Below are positions 44,143 to 53,612 of a stretch of 64,000 bases of DNA, piece after piece (position 1 is the stretch's first letter; each line of letters opens with the position of its first letter). The notes under the pieces were generated by a model. The model saw nothing but the letters and a program-made list of their open reading frames with translations, was not told the DNA's origin and did no database searches. Source of the stretch: Salinisphaera shabanensis E1L3A (GTDB lineage Bacteria > Pseudomonadota > Gammaproteobacteria > Nevskiales > Salinisphaeraceae); contig NZ_AFNV02000003.1 of the NCBI RefSeq assembly GCF_000215955.2, positions 124,001 to 188,000 on the forward strand, read 5' to 3'. The translations under genes were made by a program, and so were the position numbers.

Positions 44143-46134
44143 GTGGTGAGCCAACAGCTCCATCTGTTCGATTCGCTCAGCGAAGGTCGAGATATCGAGT
44201 TCAAATCGGCCCGTGGCGGCTTGCCGCGCAGTCTGTGGGAGACGTATAGCGCTTTTGCCAATACCGCGGGCGGCGTGATCTATCTGGGTATCAAGGAAAC
44301 CGATGAGGGCGCAGTCGTTCAGGGTGTGGACGACCCGGATGGTCTGCTGCGGGATTTCTGGGCCGCCATCAATAACCGCCAGAAGGTTAATGAGAATCTG
44401 CTCAAGGCAGATGATGTGGAGGTTTTAGAGCTCGATAATCGTTACGTTCTGGAAATACACGTCCCCCGCGCGTCGCGCGAGCAGCGGCCGGTTTACGTGG
44501 GCCTGGATCCGTATGAGGGCAGCTATCGTCGCGATCATGAAGGCGACTTCAAATGCCGGCGCAGCGAAGTGCAAGGGATGTTCGCCGACCAGTCGGATGC
44601 GGTGGCCGCGGATAGCCGCATCCTGGAACACTTTGGGCTCGAGGATTTCGACGAGGCATCGCTGCGCCAGTATCGAAATCGTATGGCATCGCGTCAGCCC
44701 AGTCATCCCTGGCTTTCTCTGGAAGACACTGAATTTCTGGCCAAACTGGGCGGCTGGCGCCGAGACCGAGCGACGGGGCTCGAAGGGCCCACCGTGGCGG
44801 GCTTGCTCATGTTCGGCCGGACCCAGGCGATTACGGATAACGAGGCCGTACCCGCGTTTCAAGTCGATTACCGCGAGCGATTGGCGGCGGACGAGAACGT
44901 TCGCTGGAGCGATCGACTCACGGTCGATGGGACGTGGGAAGCGAATCTGTTCCAGTTCTACATGCGCGTCGTACAGAAGATTCACAACGACGACGCGCTC
45001 AAAATCCCTTTTGCCCGTAACGCGCAGGGCTACAGAGAAGGTCAGACTGTTGTCCATGAGGCGTTACAGGAAGCGCTGGTCAATGCGCTGATTCACGCGG
45101 ATCATGCCGGCCAGGGCGGGATTATTGTCGAGCGGTTTGCGGAGCACTTCGAGTTTTCCAACCCCGGAACGCTGCTGCTATCGGTGGAACAGTTGATACG
45201 CGGCGGTGTGAGTGAGTGCCGCAACAAGTCGCTTCAGACGATGTTTCAAATGTTGGGCGCGGGTGATCGCGCCGGCTCGGGGCTGGATAAAATCCGCTCC
45301 AGTTGGCACGCACAGCATTGGCAATCACCGAGCTTGCACGAGCGCTTTCGACCGGATCGGGTGAAACTCATACTGCCCATGGTCAGCCTGTTGCCCGATG
45401 GGTTTCTACAGGCTATCCGACACCGCTTTGGCGAGACGAGTGTTCGAGGGCTCGATGAGGATGAGGTCCAAACGCTGGTGACGGCGGCGTTTGAAGGGCA
45501 GGTCACCAATCAGCGTCTACAGTCGATGCTGACGGCGCATCGCGTTGATATCACGCAGATTCTTCGCGGCCTGGTGGACAAAGGTTTTCTGGAAGCGCAT
45601 GGCCAACGACGTGGTGCCTATTACACGCTCGTTGGCGGAAAAATTCCGGATAATCAAGACGCGGCCATTCTGGGATCGCGACGCATTGGGTCTGCCGATG
45701 TGCCTCTTAATGAGCCCGGCTCCCCTCACAATGCCCCCGATTCTGCTCATAGTGAGTCGTTCCCCCCTCATAACGAGCCGTTCTCCCCTCATAACGCGGG
45801 TCGAGAGTCTCATAGCGAGCATGCAACGAGTGGGCGGGCGACGGGGCCGGCGTCACGCGAAGATGTTCAGACGTTGCTTGAACGCATTGCTGAGCCTGTT
45901 TCCCGGCGCGCGCGGGTTCGGCCGGAGTTGCTAAGACAAACCATTCTGGCGCTTTGTAACCACGGCTATCTCAGCCTGCGCGACATTGCGGGTCTGCTCC
46001 GTCGCGACGCACGTAATCTACGCGATCGGCATATCTCCGTACTGGTTGAACGGGGTGCTTTACGCTTGGAATACCCAGAGGTCCCTAACCATCGCAAGCA
46101 ACGTTACGTCACGGCTGTCGGAGAGAATAAATGA
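44143..46134 (+). CDS. AlbA_2 / GHKL-like ATP-binding protein of restriction island
   Basis: A 663-residue protein. Residues about 14-130 are a Schlafen-type AlbA_2 domain (EGRDIEFKSARGG, FANTAGGVIYLGIKE), known as nucleic-acid binding; about 290-400 is the C-terminal HATPase-like part of this family (VHEALQEALVNALIHADHAG, FSNPGTLLL, AGDRAGSGLDKI). Winged-helix regions follow, split by a linker of six heptad repeats (residues 521-562). It starts GTG (44143 or 44146) just after the Mod stop and ends in a four-base ATGA overlap with the nuclease gene, so it belongs to the system. Its role there is unknown; regulator or specificity helper are possibilities. Confidence 0.85.
   Translation: MVSQQLHLFDSLSEGRDIEFKSARGGLPRSLWETYSAFANTAGGVIYLGIKETDEGAVVQGVDDPDGLLRDFWAAINNRQKVNENLLKADDVEVLELDNRYVLEIHVPRASREQRPVYVGLDPYEGSYRRDHEGDFKCRRSEVQGMFADQSDAVAADSRILEHFGLEDFDEASLRQYRNRMASRQPSHPWLSLEDTEFLAKLGGWRRDRATGLEGPTVAGLLMFGRTQAITDNEAVPAFQVDYRERLAADENVRWSDRLTVDGTWEANLFQFYMRVVQKIHNDDALKIPFARNAQGYREGQTVVHEALQEALVNALIHADHAGQGGIIVERFAEHFEFSNPGTLLLSVEQLIRGGVSECRNKSLQTMFQMLGAGDRAGSGLDKIRSSWHAQHWQSPSLHERFRPDRVKLILPMVSLLPDGFLQAIRHRFGETSVRGLDEDEVQTLVTAAFEGQVTNQRLQSMLTAHRVDITQILRGLVDKGFLEAHGQRRGAYYTLVGGKIPDNQDAAILGSRRIGSADVPLNEPGSPHNAPDSAHSESFPPHNEPFSPHNAGRESHSEHATSGRATGPASREDVQTLLERIAEPVSRRARVRPELLRQTILALCNHGYLSLRDIAGLLRRDARNLRDRHISVLVERGALRLEYPEVPNHRKQRYVTAVGENK
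45703..45828 (+). repeat. Six in-frame 21-bp tandem repeats
   Basis: Six consecutive 21-base units encode degenerate heptads: PLNEPGS, PHNAPDS, AHSESFP, PHNEPFS, PHNAGRE, SHSEHAT. Units 2, 4 and 5 share the core CCCCTCAyAAyG. The run is a Pro/His/Asn-rich linker between two folded regions of the ATP-binding protein. Because the unit is a multiple of three, copy-number change would alter linker length without a frameshift. Confidence 0.85.
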
Positions 46135-48983
46135 GCGTTAGCTCACTTATCATCAACTCGCCTTACGAAATGCCGACTCACCACTGGTCGCAGGATGCGA
46201 ACGGTCGTGTGGCGAAGAAGGTCGAGGGGCGTCGGCCGGCTGCCTACGAAATGTATGACACGCGTAACAACACGCGACGCGTGGAGTTGCTGGAAACGGT
46301 CAATCGGGTTCGCCAGCGTGTCGACCACTGGCGCGCGGATGGCTGGCCGGGTATTACGCTGGTTACGCGCGCCTTGCTCGAACACTGGGCTGCCAAAGGG
46401 GAATGGATTGCCGACGAGCGACGCTGGGAAGGTGGCCCGCGGCCCTACCCGTTCTATTTTTGCCAGCTGGAGGCGATCGAAACACTGATCTGGTGGCTTG
46501 AGGCGCCAGCCGACTATCGACAGGGGGTGTTTCTGCGGGGTGATGGCGGCGTCTGGGAGCGTATCTGCAGCAAGATGGCGACTGGTTCAGGCAAGACGAC
46601 CGTCATGGGCCTGATTGCAACCTGGCAAACACTGAACGCCTTGCAGTATCCGAAGGATAGGCGCTTTTCACAGGCTATCTTCGTGGTCGCGCCGGGGCTT
46701 ACAGTGAAAAGCCGTCTGCAGGTGCTGTTGCCGGGCGATGAACACAACGTCTACGACGAATTTTCCATGTGCCCGAACGAGGCGATGCGCCAACGCCTCA
46801 ACCAGATGGAGATCGTGGTCGAGAACTGGCATACGTTGATGCCACTCAAGGAGCCGACGCGATCCGTCGTGAAGAAGGGCGCCGAAAGTGACGAGGCATT
46901 CACGCGACGAGTGCTGGGCGGGCTCGCCGGCTTCAAGGACATCGTCGTCATCAATGATGAAGCGCATCACGCGTATCGCAAACCGGCAGAACAGAAAATC
47001 GGCAAGCAGGAAGCCGCGCGGCTGGGTATCGATCTGGAAGAGGCGACGCGATGGATCGAGGGGCTGGATCGAATTCACAAGACGCGTCGCATCCGCCGCT
47101 GTTTCGATCTATCGGCGACGCCATTCGCACCGACCGGCAAGACGAACACCGAAGCCGGGCTATACGAGTGGGTGATTTCCGATTTCGGGCTCAATGATGC
47201 GATCGAAGCAGGTCTGGTCAAAACACCACGTGTCGTGATTCGGGACGATGCACTGTCGAACGCGAAAAGCTACGCGCCCAAGCTCTACCATCTGTACCGC
47301 GAGGATGAGGTTCGCGATGATCTGAATCGCAAGGCCGATTCGGACGAGCCGCTACCTCAGCTGGTGCAGAACGCCTATACGATTCTGGCTTACGACTGGC
47401 GCGAAACGCTGCACGCCTGGCAGGCCGAAGGCCATACGATTCCGCCGGTGATGTTGACGGTATGTAATCGAACGGAAACCGCTGCACGTATCGAGCGTTT
47501 CTTTAACGAAGGCGATTGCATGATCGAGGGGACGCAATCACCTGAACGTACGTTGCGCGTTGATTCCAAGGTGCTTGAGAAAGCCGAGCGCGGGGAGAGC
47601 GTTACCAAGGACAAGGAGTACGCGGCCCGTCTGGAGGAGATCATTCGCGCTTCGGGCCTGGCCAGCGACAAGCAGGAGGATTTGTTGGCGCTCAAGCAGG
47701 AGCAGCAGCTTCGTGACTTGGTCGACACGGTCGGCAAACGCCACCAGCCGGGCCAGCACCTGCAGAACGTGATCTCGGTCGCAATGTTGTCCGAAGGGTG
47801 GGACGCGGCGAATGTCACGCACATCATGGGGCTTCGGGCGTTTACGAGCCAGTTGCTGTGTGAGCAGGTGATCGGTCGCGGTCTACGCCGCGTGGCCCAC
47901 GATCTGGATGAAAACGGGCACTTCCTGCCCGAATTCGTCAACGTATTTGGCGTGCCGTTATCGATTTTTCAGGACGTTGGGGACGCAGGCGAAGCGCCGC
48001 CGGTACCCAAAGCCAGTGTTCGTGTTCAAGTCGAGCCCGGCCGCAACCAGTACGAGATTCGATGGCCGAATGTGCTGCGCATTCGATCCATTTTGCAACC
48101 AGACCTTGTTGTGGATTGGCCTGAGCTCGAACGCCTTACGCTGGATCCGAGCCAGACGCCGTTGAACGCGGAAGTCGCGCCTTCGTTGACCGGTCTCGTG
48201 AATCTGGATCAGGCATCGGAAATCGATCTGGAAAAAGCCGTAAACGATTTTCGGCTGCAGAATTTGATATTCCGTGCGACTCGAAAACTCTACCGAGAGC
48301 TGGGCGGCGGATTCGAGGGCGATAAACAGTATCTTGCCATTCAGCTGATACGGCTTGTAGAGCAATTCATCGCAAGCGACAAGCTGAGTGTGCCTGCGGC
48401 CTGGTATAGCGATCCGGTAAGACGCCAGCTCTTGATAGGGCTCAATATTGATGGGGTGGTAGCCCATCTGAGCCGGCATGTGCGCCTGGAGAACACGACG
48501 AAACTCGAGCCCGTATTCGACGAGCAACTACCGATCGGCTCTACCGCATACATGCGGCCTTGGCCGACCACCAAACCGTGTCAGCCAACCAAGCGGTCAC
48601 AGATCAGCCACGCGATCCACGACAGTACGTGGGAGCAGGCTGTATTCAATATCTGTGAAAAAAGTGATCGCGTCGTTGCCTGGGCCAAGAATGACCATCT
48701 TGATTTCGTGGTTCGTTATCTTTGGCGCGGCTCCAATCGCAAGTTCATCCCGGATTTCCTGATCAAATTGAAAAACGGAAAAACGCTTGTGCTCGAAGTG
48801 AAAGGCCAGGACAGCGACCGCAATCGTGCCAAACGCGCTGCAATGAACGAGTGGGTCGACACGATCAATAGATGGGGCGGCTTCGGCATCTGGTGCTTCG
48901 ACACAGTGTTTGATCCGGCGAAAGTGCGCGATGTGATTGAGCACCATGTCGAATCGCCCGATACCGTTGTTGACACGAACTGA
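46131..48983 (+). CDS. Type III-like restriction endonuclease (SF2 helicase + PD-(D/E)xK)
   Basis: A 950-residue Res-type subunit. Helicase motifs: Walker A MATGSGKTT (residues 149-157), DEAHH (from about 276), SATPF, and motif VI EQVIGRGLRR. The C terminus has a PD-(D/E)xK nuclease: FIPDFLIKL with Asp875 and LEVKG with Glu889 and Lys891. It should translocate on or sense DNA with ATP and cut unmethylated targets. It resembles the BPTD_3080-type restriction enzymes as I recall them. Its ATG overlaps the upstream stop by four bases. All key motifs are intact, so the enzyme looks active. Confidence 0.92.
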   Translation: MSVSSLIINSPYEMPTHHWSQDANGRVAKKVEGRRPAAYEMYDTRNNTRRVELLETVNRVRQRVDHWRADGWPGITLVTRALLEHWAAKGEWIADERRWEGGPRPYPFYFCQLEAIETLIWWLEAPADYRQGVFLRGDGGVWERICSKMATGSGKTTVMGLIATWQTLNALQYPKDRRFSQAIFVVAPGLTVKSRLQVLLPGDEHNVYDEFSMCPNEAMRQRLNQMEIVVENWHTLMPLKEPTRSVVKKGAESDEAFTRRVLGGLAGFKDIVVINDEAHHAYRKPAEQKIGKQEAARLGIDLEEATRWIEGLDRIHKTRRIRRCFDLSATPFAPTGKTNTEAGLYEWVISDFGLNDAIEAGLVKTPRVVIRDDALSNAKSYAPKLYHLYREDEVRDDLNRKADSDEPLPQLVQNAYTILAYDWRETLHAWQAEGHTIPPVMLTVCNRTETAARIERFFNEGDCMIEGTQSPERTLRVDSKVLEKAERGESVTKDKEYAARLEEIIRASGLASDKQEDLLALKQEQQLRDLVDTVGKRHQPGQHLQNVISVAMLSEGWDAANVTHIMGLRAFTSQLLCEQVIGRGLRRVAHDLDENGHFLPEFVNVFGVPLSIFQDVGDAGEAPPVPKASVRVQVEPGRNQYEIRWPNVLRIRSILQPDLVVDWPELERLTLDPSQTPLNAEVAPSLTGLVNLDQASEIDLEKAVNDFRLQNLIFRATRKLYRELGGGFEGDKQYLAIQLIRLVEQFIASDKLSVPAAWYSDPVRRQLLIGLNIDGVVAHLSRHVRLENTTKLEPVFDEQLPIGSTAYMRPWPTTKPCQPTKRSQISHAIHDSTWEQAVFNICEKSDRVVAWAKNDHLDFVVRYLWRGSNRKFIPDFLIKLKNGKTLVLEVKGQDSDRNRAKRAAMNEWVDTINRWGGFGIWCFDTVFDPAKVRDVIEHHVESPDTVVDTN

Positions 48984-49137
48984 TTGGTGGAAACTTCCGT
49001 GGGTTTAGACGAGTCGTTGCTTGGTGTAGATAGTGAACCGACCGAGCAACCTCGACGTTGAACCCTGCGAAACTCCGCGTGAATCGGGCGCAGCGACGCC
49101 GCAGCCATTTCCGTGAGCGTCGACCGAACGCGTCGGC

Positions 49138-49761
49138 CTATTGGACGGGGGCGGGAATAACCGTCAACGACCTCACCCCCTGCGCGCCACGTACGAGCAC
49201 GCCTTCGATATCCGCGGTGGCCGAGGGGCCGGTGTGGAAGACGGTGTAGTTTGCGCTTACGAAGTCATCGCGCTGGTAGGCGCGGTGCAGGTTGGTGACG
49301 ATTTCGGCCGGGTCGAGCAGTACGACGAGGTGCTGGGCGAGATAGGCGATCGAGTTGACCGTGAGTTCGGCTTCGCTGAAGGCCACGCTGCCGGTTTCGG
49401 CTACGCCGAAGCGGGCGCGTAGCACGGCGATGTCGACGTCGTGGACGCTGCCCGGCGCGTCGGTTTCGGTTAGCGCTCGATTGCCGGCGACTTCCGGTAC
49501 GTTGGAGGCGATGACGGCCTCGTCGAATGTCTTGCCGAGTTTGTCGGCCAGCGCTTCCTGCAGCGCGTCGTCGACGGTCTGGCCTTCGGGCAGCGCATGC
49601 CAGGTGCCGCCCATCATGGTCAGGCGTTCGGCGAACAGGTCGATCAGGCCGGCGCGGTCTGCTGGGTAGTTCTCGTCGTAGTTCGGCACCGTGGGCGCCG
49701 GGGCATCGAGGCCGGGTTTGGCGCTGCGAACGGCGCCGAGGATGTCGTCGCGGCTGCTCAT
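49138..49761 (-). CDS. lutC: LutC/YkgG (LUD-domain) lactate-utilisation protein
   Basis: A 207-residue LUD-domain protein of the LutC type. Blocks AEFGVAETGSVAF-like (RFGVAETGSVAFSEAE), HLVVLLDPAEIV and the C-terminal GPSATADIEGVLVRGAQGVR are diagnostic. With LutA and LutB it forms the iron-sulfur L-lactate dehydrogenase complex. It ends the operon; the methyltransferase gene lies immediately upstream (ATG 49761, three bases after the methyltransferase stop). Confidence 0.92.
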   Translation of the reverse strand: MSSRDDILGAVRSAKPGLDAPAPTVPNYDENYPADRAGLIDLFAERLTMMGGTWHALPEGQTVDDALQEALADKLGKTFDEAVIASNVPEVAGNRALTETDAPGSVHDVDIAVLRARFGVAETGSVAFSEAELTVNSIAYLAQHLVVLLDPAEIVTNLHRAYQRDDFVSANYTVFHTGPSATADIEGVLVRGAQGVRSLTVIPAPVQ

Positions 49762-49764
49762 GGG

Positions 49765-50484
49765 TTAAAGCTCCGGGTCGTCGTCGGTCGGCTGGCGGAT
49801 GGCGATGAGTATCAGCGAGGCCGGCAGATAGTGGTTGTCGTCGAGCGGTTCCTCAACCGTGGCCAGGCGCCAGTCGCCGCTGTTGACCAGTTCCAGCCAA
49901 CGCCCGAGGGTTCGAAAATACCAGGGGGCGTCGTCCTGGAAGCCGCTGCCCAGGCAGGCACCGCTGGCACTGCGCCAGCCGTCGATATAGGGCCGGTCGC
50001 CGCAGGCGGTGAGCGGGTGCAGGGTCTGGATGATCAGCAGCCCGCCGGGTACCACCGCGCGCGCCGCGCCGGCCAGGGCATCGTCCACGCTGTCTTCGCC
50101 GAGCAGGGAGAAGTTGCAGACGGCCATATCGAAGGGTTCGTCGAACTCGGCGTCGGCGAGGTCTTCGTAGGCACAGACCTTGAGTTCGACGTTCGGGTTG
50201 ACGCACTTCTCGCGCGCGGCTTCGATGAGCTCGGGCACGGCATCGATGCCGGTGCAGGCGATGTCTTCGGCGGCCAGTGCGCGCAGCAGCCAGCCTTCGC
50301 CGCAGCCGATATCGAGCACGCGCTCGGGCCCGCAGTCGAGCACGGTATCCACGATGGCGCGATCGGTGGTGCGGCGGCTGGCGATGCCGTGCTGATGAAT
50401 GGCGTGCACCCAGGCGGCCGCGTTGTCGTGCCACGCTTCGAGAATAGCGTTTTCAGCGGGCAATCTCTGGGTGTCGTGGGCCAT
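49765..50484 (-). CDS. SAM-dependent methyltransferase within lut operon
   Basis: A 239-residue class I methyltransferase. The SAM-binding motif I is VLDIGCGEGWLLRALA (about residues 56-71), followed by an acidic strand end (CTGIDAVPELIEAA) and MAVCNFSLLGE plus VVPGGLLIIQTLHPL for later motifs. Start ATG at 50484 is preceded by GGAGA; an upstream extension would overlap lutB. It lies between lutB (four bases away) and lutC (three bases), so it is translated with them. Small-molecule acceptor unknown; not a standard lut member. Confidence 0.88.
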   Translation of the reverse strand: MAHDTQRLPAENAILEAWHDNAAAWVHAIHQHGIASRRTTDRAIVDTVLDCGPERVLDIGCGEGWLLRALAAEDIACTGIDAVPELIEAAREKCVNPNVELKVCAYEDLADAEFDEPFDMAVCNFSLLGEDSVDDALAGAARAVVPGGLLIIQTLHPLTACGDRPYIDGWRSASGACLGSGFQDDAPWYFRTLGRWLELVNSGDWRLATVEEPLDDNHYLPASLILIAIRQPTDDDPEL

Positions 50485-50488
50485 GGCG

Positions 50489-51982
50489 TTAGTTCTCCGA
50501 CGTGTTGCGGCTTGCGCCATCCCGGTTGAGACGATGGCGCTTGTACCAGTCGTGGAAGGTGCCGTTGTCGGGCGGGCTGGGCATTTCGCGGCCCTCACCC
50601 CAGGCGTTCATGCGGTTGTAGATCGCCCAGCGCGGCAAATGCTTTAACGCGGAGTTGGTGGTCTTGATGGCGGCCCGGTAGCCTTTCGGGCTGGCCAGCA
50701 CCTTGCCGGCTGCGGCGAGCCCGGTTTTCTTGGTCCACGGCAGATGGCCGTTCTCGGCCAGCACCTGGCGCCAGCCGAAGATCTGTTCGTGAATATTGAT
50801 CTTTACCGGGCATACATTCGTGCAGCTGCCGTTGAGTGTGGAGGCAAACGGCAGGTTGGAATAGCGGTGGGCGTCGAAGGTGGGGTTGAGGATCAGCCCC
50901 AGCGGGCCGGCATAGGTCGCGCCGTAGCTCAGCCCGCCAGAGCGTCGATACACCGGGCAGGTGTTCATGCAGGCGCCGCAGCGAATGCACTTGAGCGACG
51001 ACCAGAACTTCTCCATGCCCAGCCGCTTGGAGCGGCCGTTGTCGACCAGCACGATATGCATCTCGCCGCCCTGCTTGGGGCCGCGGAAATGCGAGGTGTA
51101 CTGGGTAATGGGCGAGCCCAGGGCCGAGCGCGACAGCAGACGAATGAACACGCCCATGTCTTCCACGCGCGGCACGAGTTTTTCGATGCCGATGGAGGCC
51201 ACGTGCAGGTTGGGCACGTTGGCTGACAGATCGGCGTTGCCTTCGTTGGTACAGACCACGAAGCCGCCGGTTTCCGCCACGGCGAAGTTGGCCCCGGTCA
51301 TGCCGGCATCGGCGTCCAGAATCAGCGGGCGGGTGGCATCGCGCTGGGCACCGGCGAGATAGTGGGCATCGTCGTTCTCGGGATCGCTGCCGAGCTTGTC
51401 GGCGAACAGCCGCGCCACGTCCGAACGCATCTTGTGAACGGGCGGCACCACGATATGGCTCGGATCTTCGCCGTCGAGCTGCTGGATACGCTCGCCCAGA
51501 TCGGTTTCCACGATCTCGATGCCCACGCCGTCCATGTAATGTCGAAAGCCGCACTCTTCCATGAGCATGGACTTCGCCTTGATCACGCTCTTCACGCCGT
51601 GATCGGTGAAGATCTCGTGGATGATGCGGTTGTGCTCGGCGCCGTCTTTCGCCCAGTGCACGTGAATGCCGTTGGCCTTGGCGTTGGCTTCGAACTGCTC
51701 GAGATAGGTGTCGAGGTGGGTAAGCGTATGCGTTTTGATGTCGCTTGCCAGCTGGCGCAGCTCTTCCCATTCCTCGATCGTATGGGCCTGCTTGTCGCGC
51801 TTGGTGCGCATGGCCCATACGCGGGTGTCGTGCGATTTGGCGTGTTCCGGCGCGTTCAGAAACTGCTTGGCCGAGCGCGCATGGTCCACACGCTTGCCGT
51901 CGGCGGCCTTCGCCGGGCGTGGCTGGGGTTCGGGTGTGGCGCGTGCCATGGTGGCCGCGGGATTGGGTTCGTTGCCGCTCAT
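50489..51982 (-). CDS. lutB: LutB iron-sulfur lactate-oxidation protein
   Basis: A 497-residue LutB/LldF-family protein. An LUD-like N-terminal region (GITGANFAVAETGGFVVCTNEGNAD-type block near 235-260) is followed by two 4Fe-4S sites: CIRCGACMNTCPVY (about 330-343) and a second with CTNVCPVKI (about 387). It passes electrons from L-lactate to the respiratory chain with LutA and LutC. ATG at 51982 overlaps the lutA stop by four bases. The C-terminal DUF3390-like tail is present, so it looks full length. Confidence 0.94.
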   Translation of the reverse strand: MSGNEPNPAATMARATPEPQPRPAKAADGKRVDHARSAKQFLNAPEHAKSHDTRVWAMRTKRDKQAHTIEEWEELRQLASDIKTHTLTHLDTYLEQFEANAKANGIHVHWAKDGAEHNRIIHEIFTDHGVKSVIKAKSMLMEECGFRHYMDGVGIEIVETDLGERIQQLDGEDPSHIVVPPVHKMRSDVARLFADKLGSDPENDDAHYLAGAQRDATRPLILDADAGMTGANFAVAETGGFVVCTNEGNADLSANVPNLHVASIGIEKLVPRVEDMGVFIRLLSRSALGSPITQYTSHFRGPKQGGEMHIVLVDNGRSKRLGMEKFWSSLKCIRCGACMNTCPVYRRSGGLSYGATYAGPLGLILNPTFDAHRYSNLPFASTLNGSCTNVCPVKINIHEQIFGWRQVLAENGHLPWTKKTGLAAAGKVLASPKGYRAAIKTTNSALKHLPRWAIYNRMNAWGEGREMPSPPDNGTFHDWYKRHRLNRDGASRNTSEN

Positions 51983-52722
51983 TGGCTTGCCCCGTTGAGG
52001 ATTTCGGCGATGTGCTTGAAGCGGATCGGCGCGCCGATACGGGCGGCACAGCCGGACTGGTGCATCAGACAGGACGAATCAGCGGAAACGATGTATTCGG
52101 CGCCGTTGCGTCCGTGATCGGCGATCTTGTCCTGGCCCATCCGGGTGGAGACTTCCGGCTCGGTCACCGAAAAGGTGCCGCCAAAGCCGCAGCATTCGTC
52201 CGGCCGGTCGATGGAGACCAGCTCGATGCCGGCCACCTTTTCCAGCAATGCCCGCGGCTTGGAAAAATACTCGCCGTGCAGTTCGCTGGGCTTGCCGTGG
52301 CCGAGGTTGCGCAGCGTGTTGCAGGAGTCGTGATAACCCACGCGATGCTCGAAGCGCGCCCAGGGAAAGGCCTCGACCTTGAGCACATCGTGCAGAAATT
52401 CGACGAGTTCTAGCGTGTTCTCGCGTACGTGCTTTACCTCCGGCGTTTGTTCGATGGCGGTGAGGTTGTCACGGATCTGGTGCACGCAGGAGCCGGAAGG
52501 CGCCACGATCAGGTCGTACTGGGCGAAGTTCTTCACGAACAGCGCTTCGGTGGCCCGTGCTTCGTCGTGGCAGCCGGAGTTGACCATCGGCTGGCCGCAG
52601 CAGGTCTGGTCGAAGGGGTAGTCGACATCGCAATCGAAGCGCTCCAGCAACTCCAGCGTGGCAACGCCTACGCCCGGGTAGAACGCATCGATGAAACAGG
52701 GGACGAACAGGCCGATTCGCAT
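51979..52722 (-). CDS. lutA: LutA (CCG-domain Fe-S protein)
   Basis: A 247-residue protein with two CCG domains, DQTCCGQP (Cys41-Cys42) and DECCGFGGTFSV (Cys177-Cys178), the cysteine-rich motif of heterodisulfide-reductase-like subunits. It is the first gene of the lutA-lutB-methyltransferase-lutC operon for L-lactate oxidation. No lactate permease or LutR/LldR regulator is adjacent. Start ATG at 52722 matches the usual MRIGLFVPCFIDAFYP N terminus. Confidence 0.94.
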   Translation of the reverse strand: MRIGLFVPCFIDAFYPGVGVATLELLERFDCDVDYPFDQTCCGQPMVNSGCHDEARATEALFVKNFAQYDLIVAPSGSCVHQIRDNLTAIEQTPEVKHVRENTLELVEFLHDVLKVEAFPWARFEHRVGYHDSCNTLRNLGHGKPSELHGEYFSKPRALLEKVAGIELVSIDRPDECCGFGGTFSVTEPEVSTRMGQDKIADHGRNGAEYIVSADSSCLMHQSGCAARIGAPIRFKHIAEILNGASQ

Positions 52723-52838
52723 GGGGTCTCCGATTGCCGGCAGCGGACGTCTCGTCCACTGCGAAAACGACGCCTTTCAAACGCCGCGTATCACACTATG
52801 TACAGGGTAGCGAATCCGACTCGTGCGTGTGCGCCCGG

Positions 52839-53612
52839 CTACTTCGCACCCATGATGTCCTTGCGCAGTTTGCCTTGCGGCACGCCCTGTTTGATGCCGA
52901 TCTCGCCGTCGTCGTCGCGATAGACCAGCCCCGGGGTGCCCTGAATGCCCAGCGATGACATTAGCATGTTGTTCGCGGCCACCTGCTGGCGTAGCGCCGG
53001 CGTCATGTCCTCGAGCGGGGTGATGCCGCCGCTGGTGTAGTTGTTCTCATGCTGGGCGAGAGCCGCGCTCGGATCCTCTGCGCCCAGGATTGCGGCGGCC
53101 TTGCCTGCACTGCTCGGCTTGAGAATGCCGACCGGAATATGACGCAGCTGAACCTTGCCGGCCTCCACCCAGGGGCGGGCGATCTCGTAGAACTTGTGGC
53201 AGTACGGACAGTTCGGATCGGTGAACACGTAGATCTTGCGTTCTGCATCGTCGGCACCATCCGCGACCCAGTTCGAGTCCTCGAGTGCTGGCCAGGCGTT
53301 CTGAATATCCGGCTGGGTGATCGTGGCGTCGAGAATCTCCTGGCTGAGATTGTTGCCCTCGGCATCGAGCATCGGGCCGATGATCACGTGGTCGCCGTCC
53401 GGGGTGAGATAGAGCGTGAGCGGACGATTGCCGGCACGCGCGGCATAGCCGGTCATGCCGCCGGGGGCGTCGAACTCTTCGACGATCGTCACGCCCTTGT
53501 CCTGAATATTGCGGATCGGCGCCGGCCATTCCGGCGCGGCGGCCGCCAGCGCGAGCGGCAGCGTCGCCAGCAATAGGCCAAGGGCGACTACGGGACGAGC
53601 AAGGCGTCGCAT
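52839..53612 (-). CDS. dsbG: Thiol:disulfide interchange protein DsbG
   Basis: A 257-residue periplasmic DsbC/DsbG-type isomerase. After a signal peptide (about 1-24) comes a dimerisation domain (about 30-110) and a thioredoxin fold with CPYC (Cys135, Cys138) and the cis-Pro loop GTPGLV (Pro227). CPYC is the DsbG motif (DsbC has CGYC), so it is expected to reduce sulfenylated or mispaired cysteines and to be kept reduced by DsbD, which is not in view. Single-gene unit. Confidence 0.88.
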   Translation of the reverse strand: MRRLARPVVALGLLLATLPLALAAAAPEWPAPIRNIQDKGVTIVEEFDAPGGMTGYAARAGNRPLTLYLTPDGDHVIIGPMLDAEGNNLSQEILDATITQPDIQNAWPALEDSNWVADGADDAERKIYVFTDPNCPYCHKFYEIARPWVEAGKVQLRHIPVGILKPSSAGKAAAILGAEDPSAALAQHENNYTSGGITPLEDMTPALRQQVAANNMLMSSLGIQGTPGLVYRDDDGEIGIKQGVPQGKLRKDIMGAK

